Source: Actinomycetes bacterium | GTDB lineage: Bacteria; Actinomycetota; Actinomycetes; Mycobacteriales; Mycobacteriaceae | Assembly: GCA_022601135.1 (NCBI GenBank) | Contig: JAHZJB010000002.1 | Coordinates: 18,389 to 82,388 of the forward strand | Length of the DNA stretch: 64,000 nt | Reading direction: 5' to 3' | Shown here: positions 8,900 to 19,313 of the stretch, one piece after another | Numbering within the stretch: the first letter of the stretch is position 1 | How the letters are laid out: each line of letters begins with the position of its first letter | The notes under the pieces: generated by a model | What the model saw: only the letters and a program-made list of their open reading frames with translations | What the model was told of the DNA's origin: nothing | Database searches by the model: none | Made by a program: the position numbers and the translations under genes

Positions 8900-10471
8900 C
8901 TACAGGAAGCTCAGCACGTCGTCGCCCCAAGCGCGGCGCACGTCGGCATCGAGGTCGTAGACCACCGAGTCCTGTTTGTCTATGACGAGCGTGGCGCGGT
9001 CGTCCGCACCGTAACGGTGCCACGCCGGTTCGCCGGCGAGCCCAGACGGCTGGCCAGTTGCCGCGAAGTTCGTCCATCGGGCGCGTAGCCGGCGCGAGAC
9101 GGCCGCGCCGACCTTGCGGCCACCGAGTGCGAACATCGGATCCTTGGGTACCGCGCCGAGATTTCCCCAGGTAAACGGGAGCTCCGTGGCGTGCGCGGCA
9201 TGCAGCCGCAGTAGACGCAGCATCGGGGTGGCGAAATCGAAGCGGTACAGGTATACCGGGGCGACGGTGCGGTGACCATCGGCGAACCATATCGAGGGCA
9301 TCCGGAATCCCAGGTCGCCGGCCACTCCCAGATGCTTGACCTTGCGGCGGCCGCGGTAGGTGCCGTGGAGATCGGTTTCGTCCGGTAGTTGCAGGCTCGG
9401 CTGCTCCGCCGCGATCTGGGCGAACATCGCCTTGATGGCTTCGGGCTTGATGGGCATCAGGGGCGACTTCATGTAGCGGAACAACGCGGCTTCGTTCTTG
9501 TTGGTGCCGATGATCAGCGGCACCGGATGGGTCAAACCCTTTCTGGCCAGAGTGACCGGATAGTCCGGCACGATGTCTCCGTCGACGATCGGCGCGAAAG
9601 CCAGTCGGCCAGGCGTGCGTAACGGGACCTCGTCGAACACCGTCCTGGAGGCGGCCACGATCGCCTCGATCGGAAGCTCGGTCAGGCGTTGGAGATCCTG
9701 ACGCCCGACCCCGAGCACTTCGAGGAAGCGTTCGGCCACTCGGCGGCCACCGTCGGCGTGGTAGGAGGATGTGACCGGTGAACTCTGGGCGATCGCCGCG
9801 GTGAACAGCCCGGCTGCGGCGGGGCTGCCCAGCAGCGCGGTCACCACACCCGCTCCCGCCGACTCGCCGAATAGCGTGACTCGACCCGGATCCCCGCCGA
9901 ACGCCGCGATGTTGTCGCGCACCCAGCCCAGCGCCGCCACCACGTCGCGGAGACCGACGTTGGTCGCAAACTGCTCGGTGTCGGCGCCCAGGGTGGCCAG
10001 TTCCAGAAAACCCAGGGCGCCGAGTCGGTAGTTGAGCGTCACGACCACGACATCACCGTCGGCGGCCAGCGTGCGCCCGTGGTAGAGGGGTTGCGTGGCC
10101 GAGCCCAGGACGTAGGCCCCGCCGTGCACCCACACCATCACCGGTTTCCCCGCGCCCGGCTCGGTGCCTGACGGCGCCCACACGTTGAGCGTCAAGAAAT
10201 CATCGCCCTGAGGTGCGCCGAGATCGATCGGAAGCTGCGGGTCCGTCGGCTGTGGGCACGCCGGGCCGACGTGTACCGCGTCAGCCGGTTCCGACCATCC
10301 TCTTGGTGGCTCAGGTGCCCGCCACCGTAAATCTCCGACCGGTGCCGCGGCGTAGCGAATCGCTTTCCAGGCCTTCGCGGTTCCGTCGTCGACACCTCGA
10401 ACCGGGCCATGGGTGGTGTCCACCACGGGTCGTCCACCTGTGTTGTTGCGGATCGTCGACTCCGCGGCCAT
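8900..10471 (-). CDS. Type B carboxylesterase/lipase
   Basis: 523 aa; 'GDPGRVTLFGESAGAGVVTALLGSPAAAGLF'. Confidence 0.93.
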   Translation of the reverse strand: MAAESTIRNNTGGRPVVDTTHGPVRGVDDGTAKAWKAIRYAAAPVGDLRWRAPEPPRGWSEPADAVHVGPACPQPTDPQLPIDLGAPQGDDFLTLNVWAPSGTEPGAGKPVMVWVHGGAYVLGSATQPLYHGRTLAADGDVVVVTLNYRLGALGFLELATLGADTEQFATNVGLRDVVAALGWVRDNIAAFGGDPGRVTLFGESAGAGVVTALLGSPAAAGLFTAAIAQSSPVTSSYHADGGRRVAERFLEVLGVGRQDLQRLTELPIEAIVAASRTVFDEVPLRTPGRLAFAPIVDGDIVPDYPVTLARKGLTHPVPLIIGTNKNEAALFRYMKSPLMPIKPEAIKAMFAQIAAEQPSLQLPDETDLHGTYRGRRKVKHLGVAGDLGFRMPSIWFADGHRTVAPVYLYRFDFATPMLRLLRLHAAHATELPFTWGNLGAVPKDPMFALGGRKVGAAVSRRLRARWTNFAATGQPSGLAGEPAWHRYGADDRATLVIDKQDSVVYDLDADVRRAWGDDVLSFL

Positions 10472-10521
10472 GCCGGGCTCCTTCGGTCAATATGTGGTAC
10501 GGCAGGGTACCACGACTCGTC

Positions 10522-11904
10522 CTAATCGTGGCGCTGTCGTGGGCCGGGGTCGGCGTGGAGCAGTTCGTCGGGGTGGTGGGCGTGATTGATCTGCGGAGGG
10601 CCCGGACTGCCGGTCCAGGCGAGGCGTCCGGCGGCGGTGACTGTGGCGCTACGGTGTCCGGTCGTCAGGAGTTTGTGGTCGGGGCCGCAGGCGAAGAACA
10701 GTGTGTCGGCGTCGGTGGGGCCGCCGGCGGCCCAGTCCGGGCTGTGATGGACTTCGCACTGATATCCCGGCGTCAGGCAGTTAGGCCGCGTGCAGCCCCC
10801 GTCGCGGGCGTAGCAGATCACGCGTTGGTCGGTGGTGGCGATGCGGGTTTGACGGCCCAGATACAGCGGGCGGCCGGTGTGTTCGTGGAAAACGGCCAGG
10901 CAGTGGATGGCATCGGCAGCCATCCGGATCAGGTCGCGCATCGGAAGTGCGGTTTCTCCGCCGGTGCGCGCTGGTGAGGGCATCGACACGTCGGTGTTGT
11001 TGACCGCATGGGCGGCCTGGTTCAACTCGGCCAGGGTGGTGCGCACGATGACGGTGACAGGATGCCCGCGATGCGAGCCCATCGAGCCGGCGGCGATACC
11101 GGCTTTGAGCCCTAGTTTTATGCCGTCGTGGCAGCGTTGGGCCATGCTGCGCTCATCGCGGGTATCTTCGGTAGTGCCGTCGGACAGGTGGCGGCCCGGG
11201 CGCACCGCTGCGGTGACCGCTTCCAGGTAGCTGCGGGTTTCGGGGTCGATCCAGCCGGTTAGCCGCGACATCCCGTCGCTATGTTGCCGCGACAGGATCA
11301 GGCCGCGGCGCCGTGCCCGGTCGTTTTCGTCGTAGTGGCCGTCGGGGTTGAAGATGTCGTCGATGCGACGGCCGATTGCGGTGACGATGTCGGCGTCGTT
11401 CTTGGTCGCTGCGTGGACCAGGCTGGCTTGTACCTCAACTCGGTCGGTATCGGAGGTGCATGACGGCAAAATGTCGAGGGTCTTGGTGATCGCCTTGAGG
11501 TGATCCTCACCGATCGTGCCGGATTGCACGGCCTCGGCGACGGCGGGCAGTTGCGCGGGTAGCGGCGGGCCGGATAGCTGGCGGCGAGGCCGGATTCTGG
11601 CGGCCAGCTTGAACCTGCGTTTGATCTCGCGTGGCGGGATGCGCAGCCGCGCGCACAGTCCCCCGGTCACGTCAGGCGCCATCGCAGTTTCGTCGGGCGG
11701 GTCGGCGATCTGACCGAATACCCAATACATCAATCCGCGGTTGAGGCGTTCCTGAGTTTCGAGCCGTTCGGCCATTTCGACCCGGAAGGGGGTGCCGACC
11801 TCATCGCAGGACAGTTCCCGCAATTCGCGATAGGCGCCATCCACCTGATCCAGCAACACGCGCACCCGCTGGCGCGCTGTCTGACCGTTGACGAACTGAC
11901 CCAT
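10522..11904 (-). CDS. 13E12-repeat family protein (DUF222) with HNH endonuclease domain
   Basis: 460 aa; C-terminal 'CYARDGGCTRPNCLTPGYQCEVHHSPDWAAGGPTDADTLFFACGPDHKLL'. Confidence 0.93.
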   Translation of the reverse strand: MGQFVNGQTARQRVRVLLDQVDGAYRELRELSCDEVGTPFRVEMAERLETQERLNRGLMYWVFGQIADPPDETAMAPDVTGGLCARLRIPPREIKRRFKLAARIRPRRQLSGPPLPAQLPAVAEAVQSGTIGEDHLKAITKTLDILPSCTSDTDRVEVQASLVHAATKNDADIVTAIGRRIDDIFNPDGHYDENDRARRRGLILSRQHSDGMSRLTGWIDPETRSYLEAVTAAVRPGRHLSDGTTEDTRDERSMAQRCHDGIKLGLKAGIAAGSMGSHRGHPVTVIVRTTLAELNQAAHAVNNTDVSMPSPARTGGETALPMRDLIRMAADAIHCLAVFHEHTGRPLYLGRQTRIATTDQRVICYARDGGCTRPNCLTPGYQCEVHHSPDWAAGGPTDADTLFFACGPDHKLLTTGHRSATVTAAGRLAWTGSPGPPQINHAHHPDELLHADPGPRQRHD

Positions 11905-12043
11905 GACCCGAATCTATCGAACAATTGTGCGACTGCACGGCAAGGGTGCTGCGGCTGTGGATGGATCCCGGACTGGGGATAAGTCGACGCGCTCGACCGA
12001 GTGGATCGCGATCGGCAAGAGGTCTCGCGTGGTCCCGTCGGGC

Positions 12044-13234
12044 TCACCGCCCCCGCCTCGCACGCAGCACGCCAGCGAGCGCCATCAGCGAGAAACCCGC
12101 CAGTGGAACGACGAGAAGCCCGGTCCGCAGGCTGGTCGCATCCGCGACGACGCCGACAACCAGCGGCGCGCCGAGGAACCCCGTTCGCATCAGCCAGGTC
12201 AGCACGGTCAGCCCCGTCCCCGCGCGCAGACCGGGTAAGTCGTTGGCGGCCCGCATCGCCGCCGGCACCACCGTGGCCACACCCAGTCCGGCGGCCGCAA
12301 ATCCGGCGATGGTCCCCGGCACCGTCGGAAAAGCCAGAGCGGCCGCCATGCCCACAGCGGCGATCAGGCCGCCGGTACGCACCACGGCGCGTTCGCCGAA
12401 GCGATCCGCCAGCCGGTCGCCGGTGAATCGCCCGAGGAACATGAACCCCACGAATGACACGTACCCCATCGCGGCCACGGGCCCGGGTGCGTCAAGGCTG
12501 TCCCGCAGATACAAGGTGGCCCAGGTGCTTCCGGCGTCCTCGACGGTGGCACCGGCAATCGCGATACCCACCAACGCAAGCAGTGACAGGTACACCGCGG
12601 CACTTGCGGTGCTTCCGCTCACGCCATCGGCCGCGGGGCGGTCGTGATGATCGGGGCCGCACAGCAGGTGCGGATAGGCGACCGCGACAACCGCACAGAA
12701 CAGGGCACCTGCGATGCTCAGGTGCACCGGGCGCGCGACATTCAGTGCGATTGCGCTCGCGCCCATCAGGCCTCCCCCGATCGCGCCGACGGCCCATACA
12801 GCGTGCAGGGAGTTGATGATCGAACGTCGGTAATTACGTTGTAGCCGAAGACCGTTGACGTTCTGCGCGACGTCAGCGATGGCATCGCAGGCGCCCGCGG
12901 CGAGTAGGGCCAGGGCGAAGATGAGCGGCGTGCCGGCCATGCCGGCCGCCACGATGAACCCAGCCAGAGCCACGGTGGTGACGACGGCTACGCGCGCCGA
13001 GTGGAACCGACGGATCAGCGCTGCTGCGGACAACCCGGCCAGCAGTGCGCCGACTGAGAACGATGCCACCGCACCGCCGTAGACGACGTTGGACATGGCT
13101 AAATCCGACTTGATCTCAGGCAAGCGGGGCAGCAGGTTGGCAAACAGCGCGCCATTGGAGAGGAACACCGCTGCGACCGCGATACGAGCCCGTCTGTCGC
13201 GCGGGTCACCGCCCCCGAGCAGTTCGGGCGTCAT
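12044..13234 (-). CDS. MFS transporter
   Basis: ~396 aa polytopic protein; start placed at ATG 13234 (MTPELLGGGDPRDRRARIAVAAVFLSNGALFANLLPRLPEIKSDL). Confidence 0.88.
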   Translation of the reverse strand: MTPELLGGGDPRDRRARIAVAAVFLSNGALFANLLPRLPEIKSDLAMSNVVYGGAVASFSVGALLAGLSAAALIRRFHSARVAVVTTVALAGFIVAAGMAGTPLIFALALLAAGACDAIADVAQNVNGLRLQRNYRRSIINSLHAVWAVGAIGGGLMGASAIALNVARPVHLSIAGALFCAVVAVAYPHLLCGPDHHDRPAADGVSGSTASAAVYLSLLALVGIAIAGATVEDAGSTWATLYLRDSLDAPGPVAAMGYVSFVGFMFLGRFTGDRLADRFGERAVVRTGGLIAAVGMAAALAFPTVPGTIAGFAAAGLGVATVVPAAMRAANDLPGLRAGTGLTVLTWLMRTGFLGAPLVVGVVADATSLRTGLLVVPLAGFSLMALAGVLRARRGR

Positions 13235-13382
13235 GTATTGCGACGCTATCGAAGCCGCCGAGTGTCCCGGCGCTGTCAGGCACGCCAGGTGATGCCCGTG
13301 GTGAGCCGCCACACCTGGGAAGCCGCCACAACTGGGAAGATGGGTCGTACACCGCCTCGACTGACGGGGCAAGATTGGCGGC

Positions 13383-15569
13383 ATGCCCCTTTCCCAAGAT
13401 GGCGCCCCCGATGACTCTGTGGACGCCGCCCCACCCGCATCGCTGATCGAGCTCGCGCATCGGTTCGGGGTCGCGACCAGGTACGCGGACTGGACGGGCC
13501 GACAGGTCAGCGTGGCGGCTCCCACCCTGATTGCGGTACTCGACGCACTCGGCGTGCCGGCCGAGACCGAAGCCGAGCGCGTCGAGGCGATCGCCGCCCG
13601 GGACCGCGATCACTGGGCACGTGCGCTGCCCCCGGTCATCGTCGGGCGCGGTGGTAGGACGACGCCGTTCTGGGTGCACGTCACGCACGGGGATCCGGCC
13701 CGGCTGTGGATGCGGCTGGAGGACGGCAGTGTCCGCACCGGCCTGCGGCAGTTGGTGAACGACAGGGCCCCGTTTGATCTCGAGGGCAGGTTGGTCGGTG
13801 AGGCGACCTTCGAACTGCCGGCGGATCTGCCCATCGGATACCACCGGCTGCACCTGCAGGTCGGCTCTTCCGATATCCACACGACGGTGATCGTTGCGCC
13901 GTCAGCGCTGGAGCCCTCCGGTCGCCTCGGCAGCGGCCGCGCTTGGGGGCTGGCCGTCCAGCTCTACAGTGCCCGTTCCCGCAACTCCTGTGGCGTCGGT
14001 GATCTGACCGACCTCACCGATTTGGCTGTGTGGTCGGCCGCCTGCCACGGTGCCGGCTTTGTGCTGGTCAACCCACTGCATGCGGCGGCCCCGACCGCAC
14101 CGATGGAGCCCTCGCCGTACTTGCCGACGTCACGCCGATTCGCCAACCCGATGTACCTGCGGGTGGAGGCCGTCCCCGAGTTCGCCCAGGTCCGGCACCG
14201 GGGCCGAATCCGCAAGGCGCACGCACAGGTGCAGGAGCGCGCTGATCGTAGCGAACAGATCGACCGGGACCGGGCGTGGAAAACCAAACGCGCGTCGCTG
14301 GAAAGCGTCTACCTGATCGAGCTCTCTGCCGGCCGGGAAGTCGGCTACCAGGCTTTCCTGGATCGGGAGGGCCGAAGTCTCGAAGACTTTGCCACCTGGT
14401 GCGCGCTGGCCGAACACTACGGCGGAGACTGGCATCAGTGGCCGGAGGAACTCCAGCATCCACGCTCGGAAGCCGTTGCCGAGTTCGTCGACGAGTACGC
14501 CTCGACCGTGGACTTTCACCGCTGGCTGCAGTGGATCCTCGACGAACAGTTGATGTTCGCGCAGGTCAGAGCAGTGCAGGCGGGTATGGAGCTGGGCATC
14601 ATGCACGACCTCGCGGTCGGGGTGGATCCCGATGGCGCCGACGCATGGGCATTGCAGGATGTCCTGGCGCTCGGGGTTGCCGCCGGCGCACCACCGGACG
14701 AGTTCAACCAGCTCGGGCAGGACTGGTCACAGCCGCCGTGGCGGCCCGATCGGCTCGCCGAGGCGGCCTATGAACCGTTCCGCGCGCTCGTCGGTGCCGT
14801 GCTGCGGCATGCGGGCGGGGTGCGAATCGATCACATCATCGGCTTGTTCCGGCTGTGGTGGATACCGAAGGGTGCACCTCCGACGGAGGGCACCTACGTG
14901 CGCTACGACCATGAGGCGATGATCGGCATCGTGATGCTGGAGGCGTATCGGGCCGGCGCGTTGGTTGTCGGTGAGGATCTCGGGACGGTGGAGCCGTGGG
15001 TACGCGACTATCTGCGCGACCGTGGCGTGTTCGGCACCTCGATCCTGTGGTTCGAGGAGGACCGCGACGGCGCCGGCGGGCCACTGCCCGCCGAGCGGTG
15101 GCGAGAGCCTTGCCTGTCGGCGGTCACAACCCACGATCTGCCTCCCACGGCAGGTTATCTCGCTGGCGAACACGTCCGGCTACGCGACGAGCTGGGGTTG
15201 TTGACGCGCCCGGCCAGCGAGGACCTGGCCAGTGATCGGGTCCAGCAGGAGGCCTGGATGGCCGAGCTGCGAAGGGTCGGACTCCTCGACGGAGAGGTTG
15301 GCGATGCCTATGACGTTGATGCGGTGGTTCTTGCGCTGCACCGCTATCTCGGACGGACTCCGTCGCGCCTGCTTACGCTGTCGTTGGCCGATGCGGTGGG
15401 CGAGGTGCGAACCCAGAACCAGCCGGGGACCACCGACGAGTATCCGAACTGGCGTGTCCCGCTCGGCGATCCCGACGGGCGGCAGGTGTTGCTCGAAGAG
15501 CTGTTCACCGATCCGCGGGCCGCCTCGCTGTGCGAGGCGATGCGGGCCGCGGTCAAACCGCGGGTCTGA
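13383..15569 (+). CDS. malQ: 4-alpha-glucanotransferase
   Basis: 728 aa; 'GRAWGLAVQLYSARSRNSCGVGDLTDL', 'GGVRIDHIIGLFRLWWIP', 'VVGEDLGTVEPWVRDYL', 'TTHDLPPTAGYLAGEH'. Confidence 0.95.
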   Translation: MPLSQDGAPDDSVDAAPPASLIELAHRFGVATRYADWTGRQVSVAAPTLIAVLDALGVPAETEAERVEAIAARDRDHWARALPPVIVGRGGRTTPFWVHVTHGDPARLWMRLEDGSVRTGLRQLVNDRAPFDLEGRLVGEATFELPADLPIGYHRLHLQVGSSDIHTTVIVAPSALEPSGRLGSGRAWGLAVQLYSARSRNSCGVGDLTDLTDLAVWSAACHGAGFVLVNPLHAAAPTAPMEPSPYLPTSRRFANPMYLRVEAVPEFAQVRHRGRIRKAHAQVQERADRSEQIDRDRAWKTKRASLESVYLIELSAGREVGYQAFLDREGRSLEDFATWCALAEHYGGDWHQWPEELQHPRSEAVAEFVDEYASTVDFHRWLQWILDEQLMFAQVRAVQAGMELGIMHDLAVGVDPDGADAWALQDVLALGVAAGAPPDEFNQLGQDWSQPPWRPDRLAEAAYEPFRALVGAVLRHAGGVRIDHIIGLFRLWWIPKGAPPTEGTYVRYDHEAMIGIVMLEAYRAGALVVGEDLGTVEPWVRDYLRDRGVFGTSILWFEEDRDGAGGPLPAERWREPCLSAVTTHDLPPTAGYLAGEHVRLRDELGLLTRPASEDLASDRVQQEAWMAELRRVGLLDGEVGDAYDVDAVVLALHRYLGRTPSRLLTLSLADAVGEVRTQNQPGTTDEYPNWRVPLGDPDGRQVLLEELFTDPRAASLCEAMRAAVKPRV

Positions 15570-15674
15570 CGGTCGAGTTCAACCGCGCTGTAACGCCGGA
15601 CGCTTCTGCAGCGGTTTCACATCTGGGACACCTGCGATATGTTCGCAGCCAACACCTAGCGGAGGAGAAGAGGC

Positions 15675-16094
15675 GTGCGAAAGCTGGTTGTGCTCAGCGG
15701 CGGACTCGTCGTTGCCGGAACGGCCGCGCTGATCGGCGCTGGGATGGCTATCTCGCAGCCTTCGCAACAGGAGTCGCCGTACAACGTCACCGGGGAGCAG
15801 TACGGCCGGGCGCTGGCGATTCTCAAGAGCCAGGGTGTCAGTGCGTACTTCGGTGGGTCGACCGGCAGCGCTCTCTCGCAGTCGGCATGTCTGGTCGACA
15901 AGCAGAAGATGACGAGCAGCGGCCGTATGTTGCTGACGCTGGATTGCACTCAGGCGGCCGCCGACCTGATCAAGTCCCAGGGGCCCACCGGTGGCCCCAC
16001 GGTCGGCGCCAACGGCGTCACGACGGTCACCCCGACGCCGATGGTGCCAATTGCCGGCGCGCCCGGCGCGGGCACCCCCGCACCTGCGGCCTAA
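15675..16094 (+). CDS. Exported hypothetical protein
   Basis: 139 aa with N-terminal signal/TM segment; preceded by RBS ggaggagaag. Confidence 0.75.
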   Translation: MRKLVVLSGGLVVAGTAALIGAGMAISQPSQQESPYNVTGEQYGRALAILKSQGVSAYFGGSTGSALSQSACLVDKQKMTSSGRMLLTLDCTQAAADLIKSQGPTGGPTVGANGVTTVTPTPMVPIAGAPGAGTPAPAA

Positions 16095-16107
16095 CCGGCA
16101 CCGTCGG

Positions 16108-16548
16108 CTAACCGCCGGCAGGTCCACTTTCGGCCTCATGCAGGAGCCGGAACTCGCGGCGGTTGAGCAACTTGAGCACCAATGCCCGTGGGTTTCCGAA
16201 CGCGCGCAGCCCGGCCTCGACCGGATAGGGCTCGATGCGGTCGATCTGATGCTCCGCGCCGCGGAAGATGATCACGCACTGGCCCGCCGCTTCCACATTG
16301 CGATACCAGTTGACCGACGGGCCGTAGGTCAGTTCGGCGATGAAACCGTCAGCGACCTGCGCGACCATGATCGGCGTCTCATAGACCTTGCCAGACTTCC
16401 GCCCGACATGGCGCACCAGAGTGAACGGGCCACGCCCGGAGCGCGCGACCCGCACCGTGAACCGGTTGAGCGTGTTCTTCACGAGCCAGAGAAACTTTGT
16501 CTTGACACCGCTATCAGCCATGTCAGCCTCCTCGGGTAACAGTTGCAT
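16108..16548 (-). CDS. Deazaflavin (F420)-dependent nitroreductase family protein
   Basis: 146 aa; 'LVRHVGRKSGKVYETPIMVAQVADGFIAELTYGPSVNWYRNVEAAGQCVI'. Confidence 0.9.
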   Translation of the reverse strand: MQLLPEEADMADSGVKTKFLWLVKNTLNRFTVRVARSGRGPFTLVRHVGRKSGKVYETPIMVAQVADGFIAELTYGPSVNWYRNVEAAGQCVIIFRGAEHQIDRIEPYPVEAGLRAFGNPRALVLKLLNRREFRLLHEAESGPAGG

Positions 16549-16604
16549 CCCGCCAAGCCGAACCCGACCCCTTACCGGGGCCCTAGCCGCATAGGACAGG
16601 AACC

Positions 16605-17276
16605 ATGAAACTCGCCGCTCAGGACTCTGTCACCGGAATCGACGGTGAATTCGGACAGATGGCCGTCGAAGTCGGCCGGCACGCCTGGGGACTGCCCCAA
16701 CTGAGCATGCGGGAAAAGGCGTTCATTTTCATCGCCGCCGATCTGCATGCGCACCTGCTGGGTTTCCCACTGGAATCACACGTTGCCATGGCACGTTCCC
16801 ACGGCGTGCCGATGGCTGCCATGCGGGAGGCGGTCCGGCATCTGGCACCCTACGTCGGCTATCCGTGCTCGTTCGAAGCGTTGATGAGGCTGAAGGAGAT
16901 CGCATCTGGCGACGACGATCACGCCACCGACGCCAGCGCCACGGAGGACAATGCCGGCAGCGGCGAGGAGCCGGCCCGCCTTGATCCGGGTGCGCTTGCG
17001 GCAATGCGCGGGCTGGATCCGGATTTCGCGGATTTCTTCGCCAACCAGTTCGCACAGCGCTGGAACCGCCCGGGCCTGTCCGTGCGTGAACGTGCGCTGG
17101 CAACGATCGCCACCGACGTGCTGGGGGGCAGTCTTGAGGATTCCTTTCGGCTGCACGTCGAGTTGGCGCGCGCACACGGATCCGACGATGACGCGATCCG
17201 TGCGGTTCTGCTGTTGGTAGCCGAGTTCGGCGTTTCCAAAGCATGGCGCGCCTACGCTGCCCTGCAGCGGCTCTGA
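16605..17276 (+). CDS. Carboxymuconolactone decarboxylase-family protein (duplicated domain)
   Basis: 223 aa; 'LSMREKAFIFIAADLHAHLLGFPLESHVAMARSHGVPMAAMREAVRHLAPYVGYP' and a second similar segment 'LSVRERALATIATDVLGGSLEDSFRLHVELARAHGSDDDAIRAVLLL'. Confidence 0.82.
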   Translation: MKLAAQDSVTGIDGEFGQMAVEVGRHAWGLPQLSMREKAFIFIAADLHAHLLGFPLESHVAMARSHGVPMAAMREAVRHLAPYVGYPCSFEALMRLKEIASGDDDHATDASATEDNAGSGEEPARLDPGALAAMRGLDPDFADFFANQFAQRWNRPGLSVRERALATIATDVLGGSLEDSFRLHVELARAHGSDDDAIRAVLLLVAEFGVSKAWRAYAALQRL

Positions 17277-17325
17277 CGAACACCGGGCCGCAAGATCGGG
17301 CAGCAGTTCGGCATTGGAGAAACGT

Positions 17326-18288
17326 ATGGCTCTAGCAATGGACCCCGAGGTGCAAGCCGAATTGCTGCCCCTGATGGCGGCGGCCGGCTCGACCGAACGG
17401 CCCCCGGTCGGCGATGTGGAGAGCCGACGGGCCAACGGACACAGGATGTTCGACCTGGCACTCGCCACTGTCACGGCCGCCGAGGGAGTCGAGGTTTCCC
17501 GGCACCGGGTGAGCGCCGCCGACGGATTCGAACTCGAAGCGCGCTGGTACCGCCCCGCCGGGGCCGACACCCACGGCGGCGCGGTGCTGTACTTGCACGG
17601 CGGCGGCATGATCATGGGCCTGGAGCACATGGGGCGCATTTTCGACGTCGTCCTGCGCGAGTACGTCGCCGCGTCGGGGGTGCCGATGCTGCTGGTCGAC
17701 TACCGGGTCGCCCCCGAGCATCCTCATCCCACACCCGTCGAGGATTGCTACGCGGCGCTGCAATGGCTGGTGCATAACGCGTCGGCGCTCGGGGTGGACC
17801 CGAACCGGGTTGCGGTAATGGGCGACAGCGCCGGCGGTGGTCTGGCGGCCGGGCTGGCGCTGATGGCCCGGGACCGCGGTGGACCTGCCTTGCGCCAGCA
17901 GATACTGATCTACCCCATGCTCGACGATCGCACGACGACGCCGGATCCTGACCTGCCCCCGTTTGTCACCTGGGATTACGCCGACAACCGAACGGGCTGG
18001 GGCGCTTTGCTGGGCGAGCGCTCGGGCACCGAAGCGATATCGGCTTATGCCGCCCCCGCCCGAGCACAAGATCTCAGCGGCCTGCCCGACACCTACATCG
18101 ACGTCGGCGATCTGGACATCTTCCGCGACGAGGACATCGAATACGCACGCCGTCTGTCCGCTGCGGGTGTGCCCACCGAGTTGCACCTGTTTCCCGGCTG
18201 TCCGCACGCATTCGATGGTCTGGCCCGCGGGGCCGCCGTCTCCCGGCGCGCCATGGTCGGGCGGGTCCGTCGCCTTAACGCCCTGTGA
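17326..18288 (+). CDS. Alpha/beta hydrolase (HSL-type esterase)
   Basis: 'LYLHGGGMIMG', 'VAVMGDSAGGGLAAGLALMARDRGG', 'PGCPHAFDGLARGAAVSRR'. Confidence 0.93.
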   Translation: MALAMDPEVQAELLPLMAAAGSTERPPVGDVESRRANGHRMFDLALATVTAAEGVEVSRHRVSAADGFELEARWYRPAGADTHGGAVLYLHGGGMIMGLEHMGRIFDVVLREYVAASGVPMLLVDYRVAPEHPHPTPVEDCYAALQWLVHNASALGVDPNRVAVMGDSAGGGLAAGLALMARDRGGPALRQQILIYPMLDDRTTTPDPDLPPFVTWDYADNRTGWGALLGERSGTEAISAYAAPARAQDLSGLPDTYIDVGDLDIFRDEDIEYARRLSAAGVPTELHLFPGCPHAFDGLARGAAVSRRAMVGRVRRLNAL

Positions 18289-18347
18289 GCGACGAGGCGT
18301 GACCCCGGGCCGAGGTTCTCGTGTGTCTCCCGGCCACGCCGCGGTCG

Positions 18348-18929
18348 CTAGCAGTATGACCGCGTGGCGAACGAAAGCGCCTGCTGATAGAAGGGATCCA
18401 GCCCTCGTGCGTGGATCACTTCGGTCAGTGCGCCGTCAAGGGCCGCCCGGCATCCGAGCCCGTTGAGCAAGGGCCACTGCAGCGCGATCTGATCGATCAT
18501 CGTGTGATTTATGACATCGATGGCGGCGCGTGACGCGGCCAGGTCAGGTGGGCTCACCGGCGCAGCGGACGGGTCGAGCTTCCACTCCGCGAATCGCATG
18601 TACTCGATGGCTTCGGTGGCGGCTATCTGATCTTCGAAGAAGCCGCGAACCCGATCCGGATCGACACCGCGGGTGGCGGCCGCAGCGGCCACGGAGTTCA
18701 GCACCTGCTGCACCCTGGTCGCATCCTCTATGGAGGCACCCGATCTCCACTTGGCGGCCGCGATTGGCTCGGCGGTCTGCAGTCGTTGCGTCGCCGCGTC
18801 AACGAGCGCGAACAACGGGCTGGGATCGTCGGCACGCGCACCGGGCAACGGGGCGACCGCCGCCACACCCACTACGGCGACGATGCAGGGCAGGGCGGTT
18901 TCCACCAGCAGCCGTGCCAAGCGCCTCAT
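18348..18929 (-). CDS. Secreted chorismate mutase (AroQ-gamma type)
   Basis: 193 aa; signal peptide ending '..GARADDPSPLFALVDAATQRLQTAEPIAAAKWRSGASIEDATRVQQVLNSVAAAAATRGVDPDRVRGFFEDQIAATE'. Confidence 0.88.
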   Translation of the reverse strand: MRRLARLLVETALPCIVAVVGVAAVAPLPGARADDPSPLFALVDAATQRLQTAEPIAAAKWRSGASIEDATRVQQVLNSVAAAAATRGVDPDRVRGFFEDQIAATEAIEYMRFAEWKLDPSAAPVSPPDLAASRAAIDVINHTMIDQIALQWPLLNGLGCRAALDGALTEVIHARGLDPFYQQALSFATRSYC

Positions 18930-19117
18930 TCGCGTTCAGGGTCGTCATCGGGCAACGGTACGGCGATGGCCTGGTCGATCAGATCGGCTTCACTGGCCTC
19001 GCGATCCGTGCCGAGTGGCGAGTCCACCCAGTCGTCCTCATCCGCCACAGGCGTGCGTTGTTCGGCCACATCGGCTTCAGGTGCATCCTCGCCGATGGGG
19101 GTATCTGGATCAATCAT
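18926..19117 (-). CDS. Short acidic hypothetical protein, overlaps the chorismate mutase start
   Basis: MIDPDTPIGEDAPEADVAEQRTPVADEDDWVDSPLGTDREASEADLIDQAIAVPLPDDDPERE; ATG at 19117; 4-nt overlap with next gene. Confidence 0.6.
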   Translation of the reverse strand: MIDPDTPIGEDAPEADVAEQRTPVADEDDWVDSPLGTDREASEADLIDQAIAVPLPDDDPERE

Positions 19118-19313
19118 TACCGCCAGGATAGTGCGCCTCCGATCCCGGCCCCCGAAGTGGCAGTTGCTCCAGTCGGTTCCGGCCGGCCGACGCCGCAACG
19201 ACGGCAACCGGACCCGCAAGCGTCCGGGCGGTCAGCTATCCGGGACCTCCGTTCCCACCTATTTCACGTGTTCGTCGTAGAATCCAGATAGCTACGACGA
19301 ACAGGAGCTCGCA

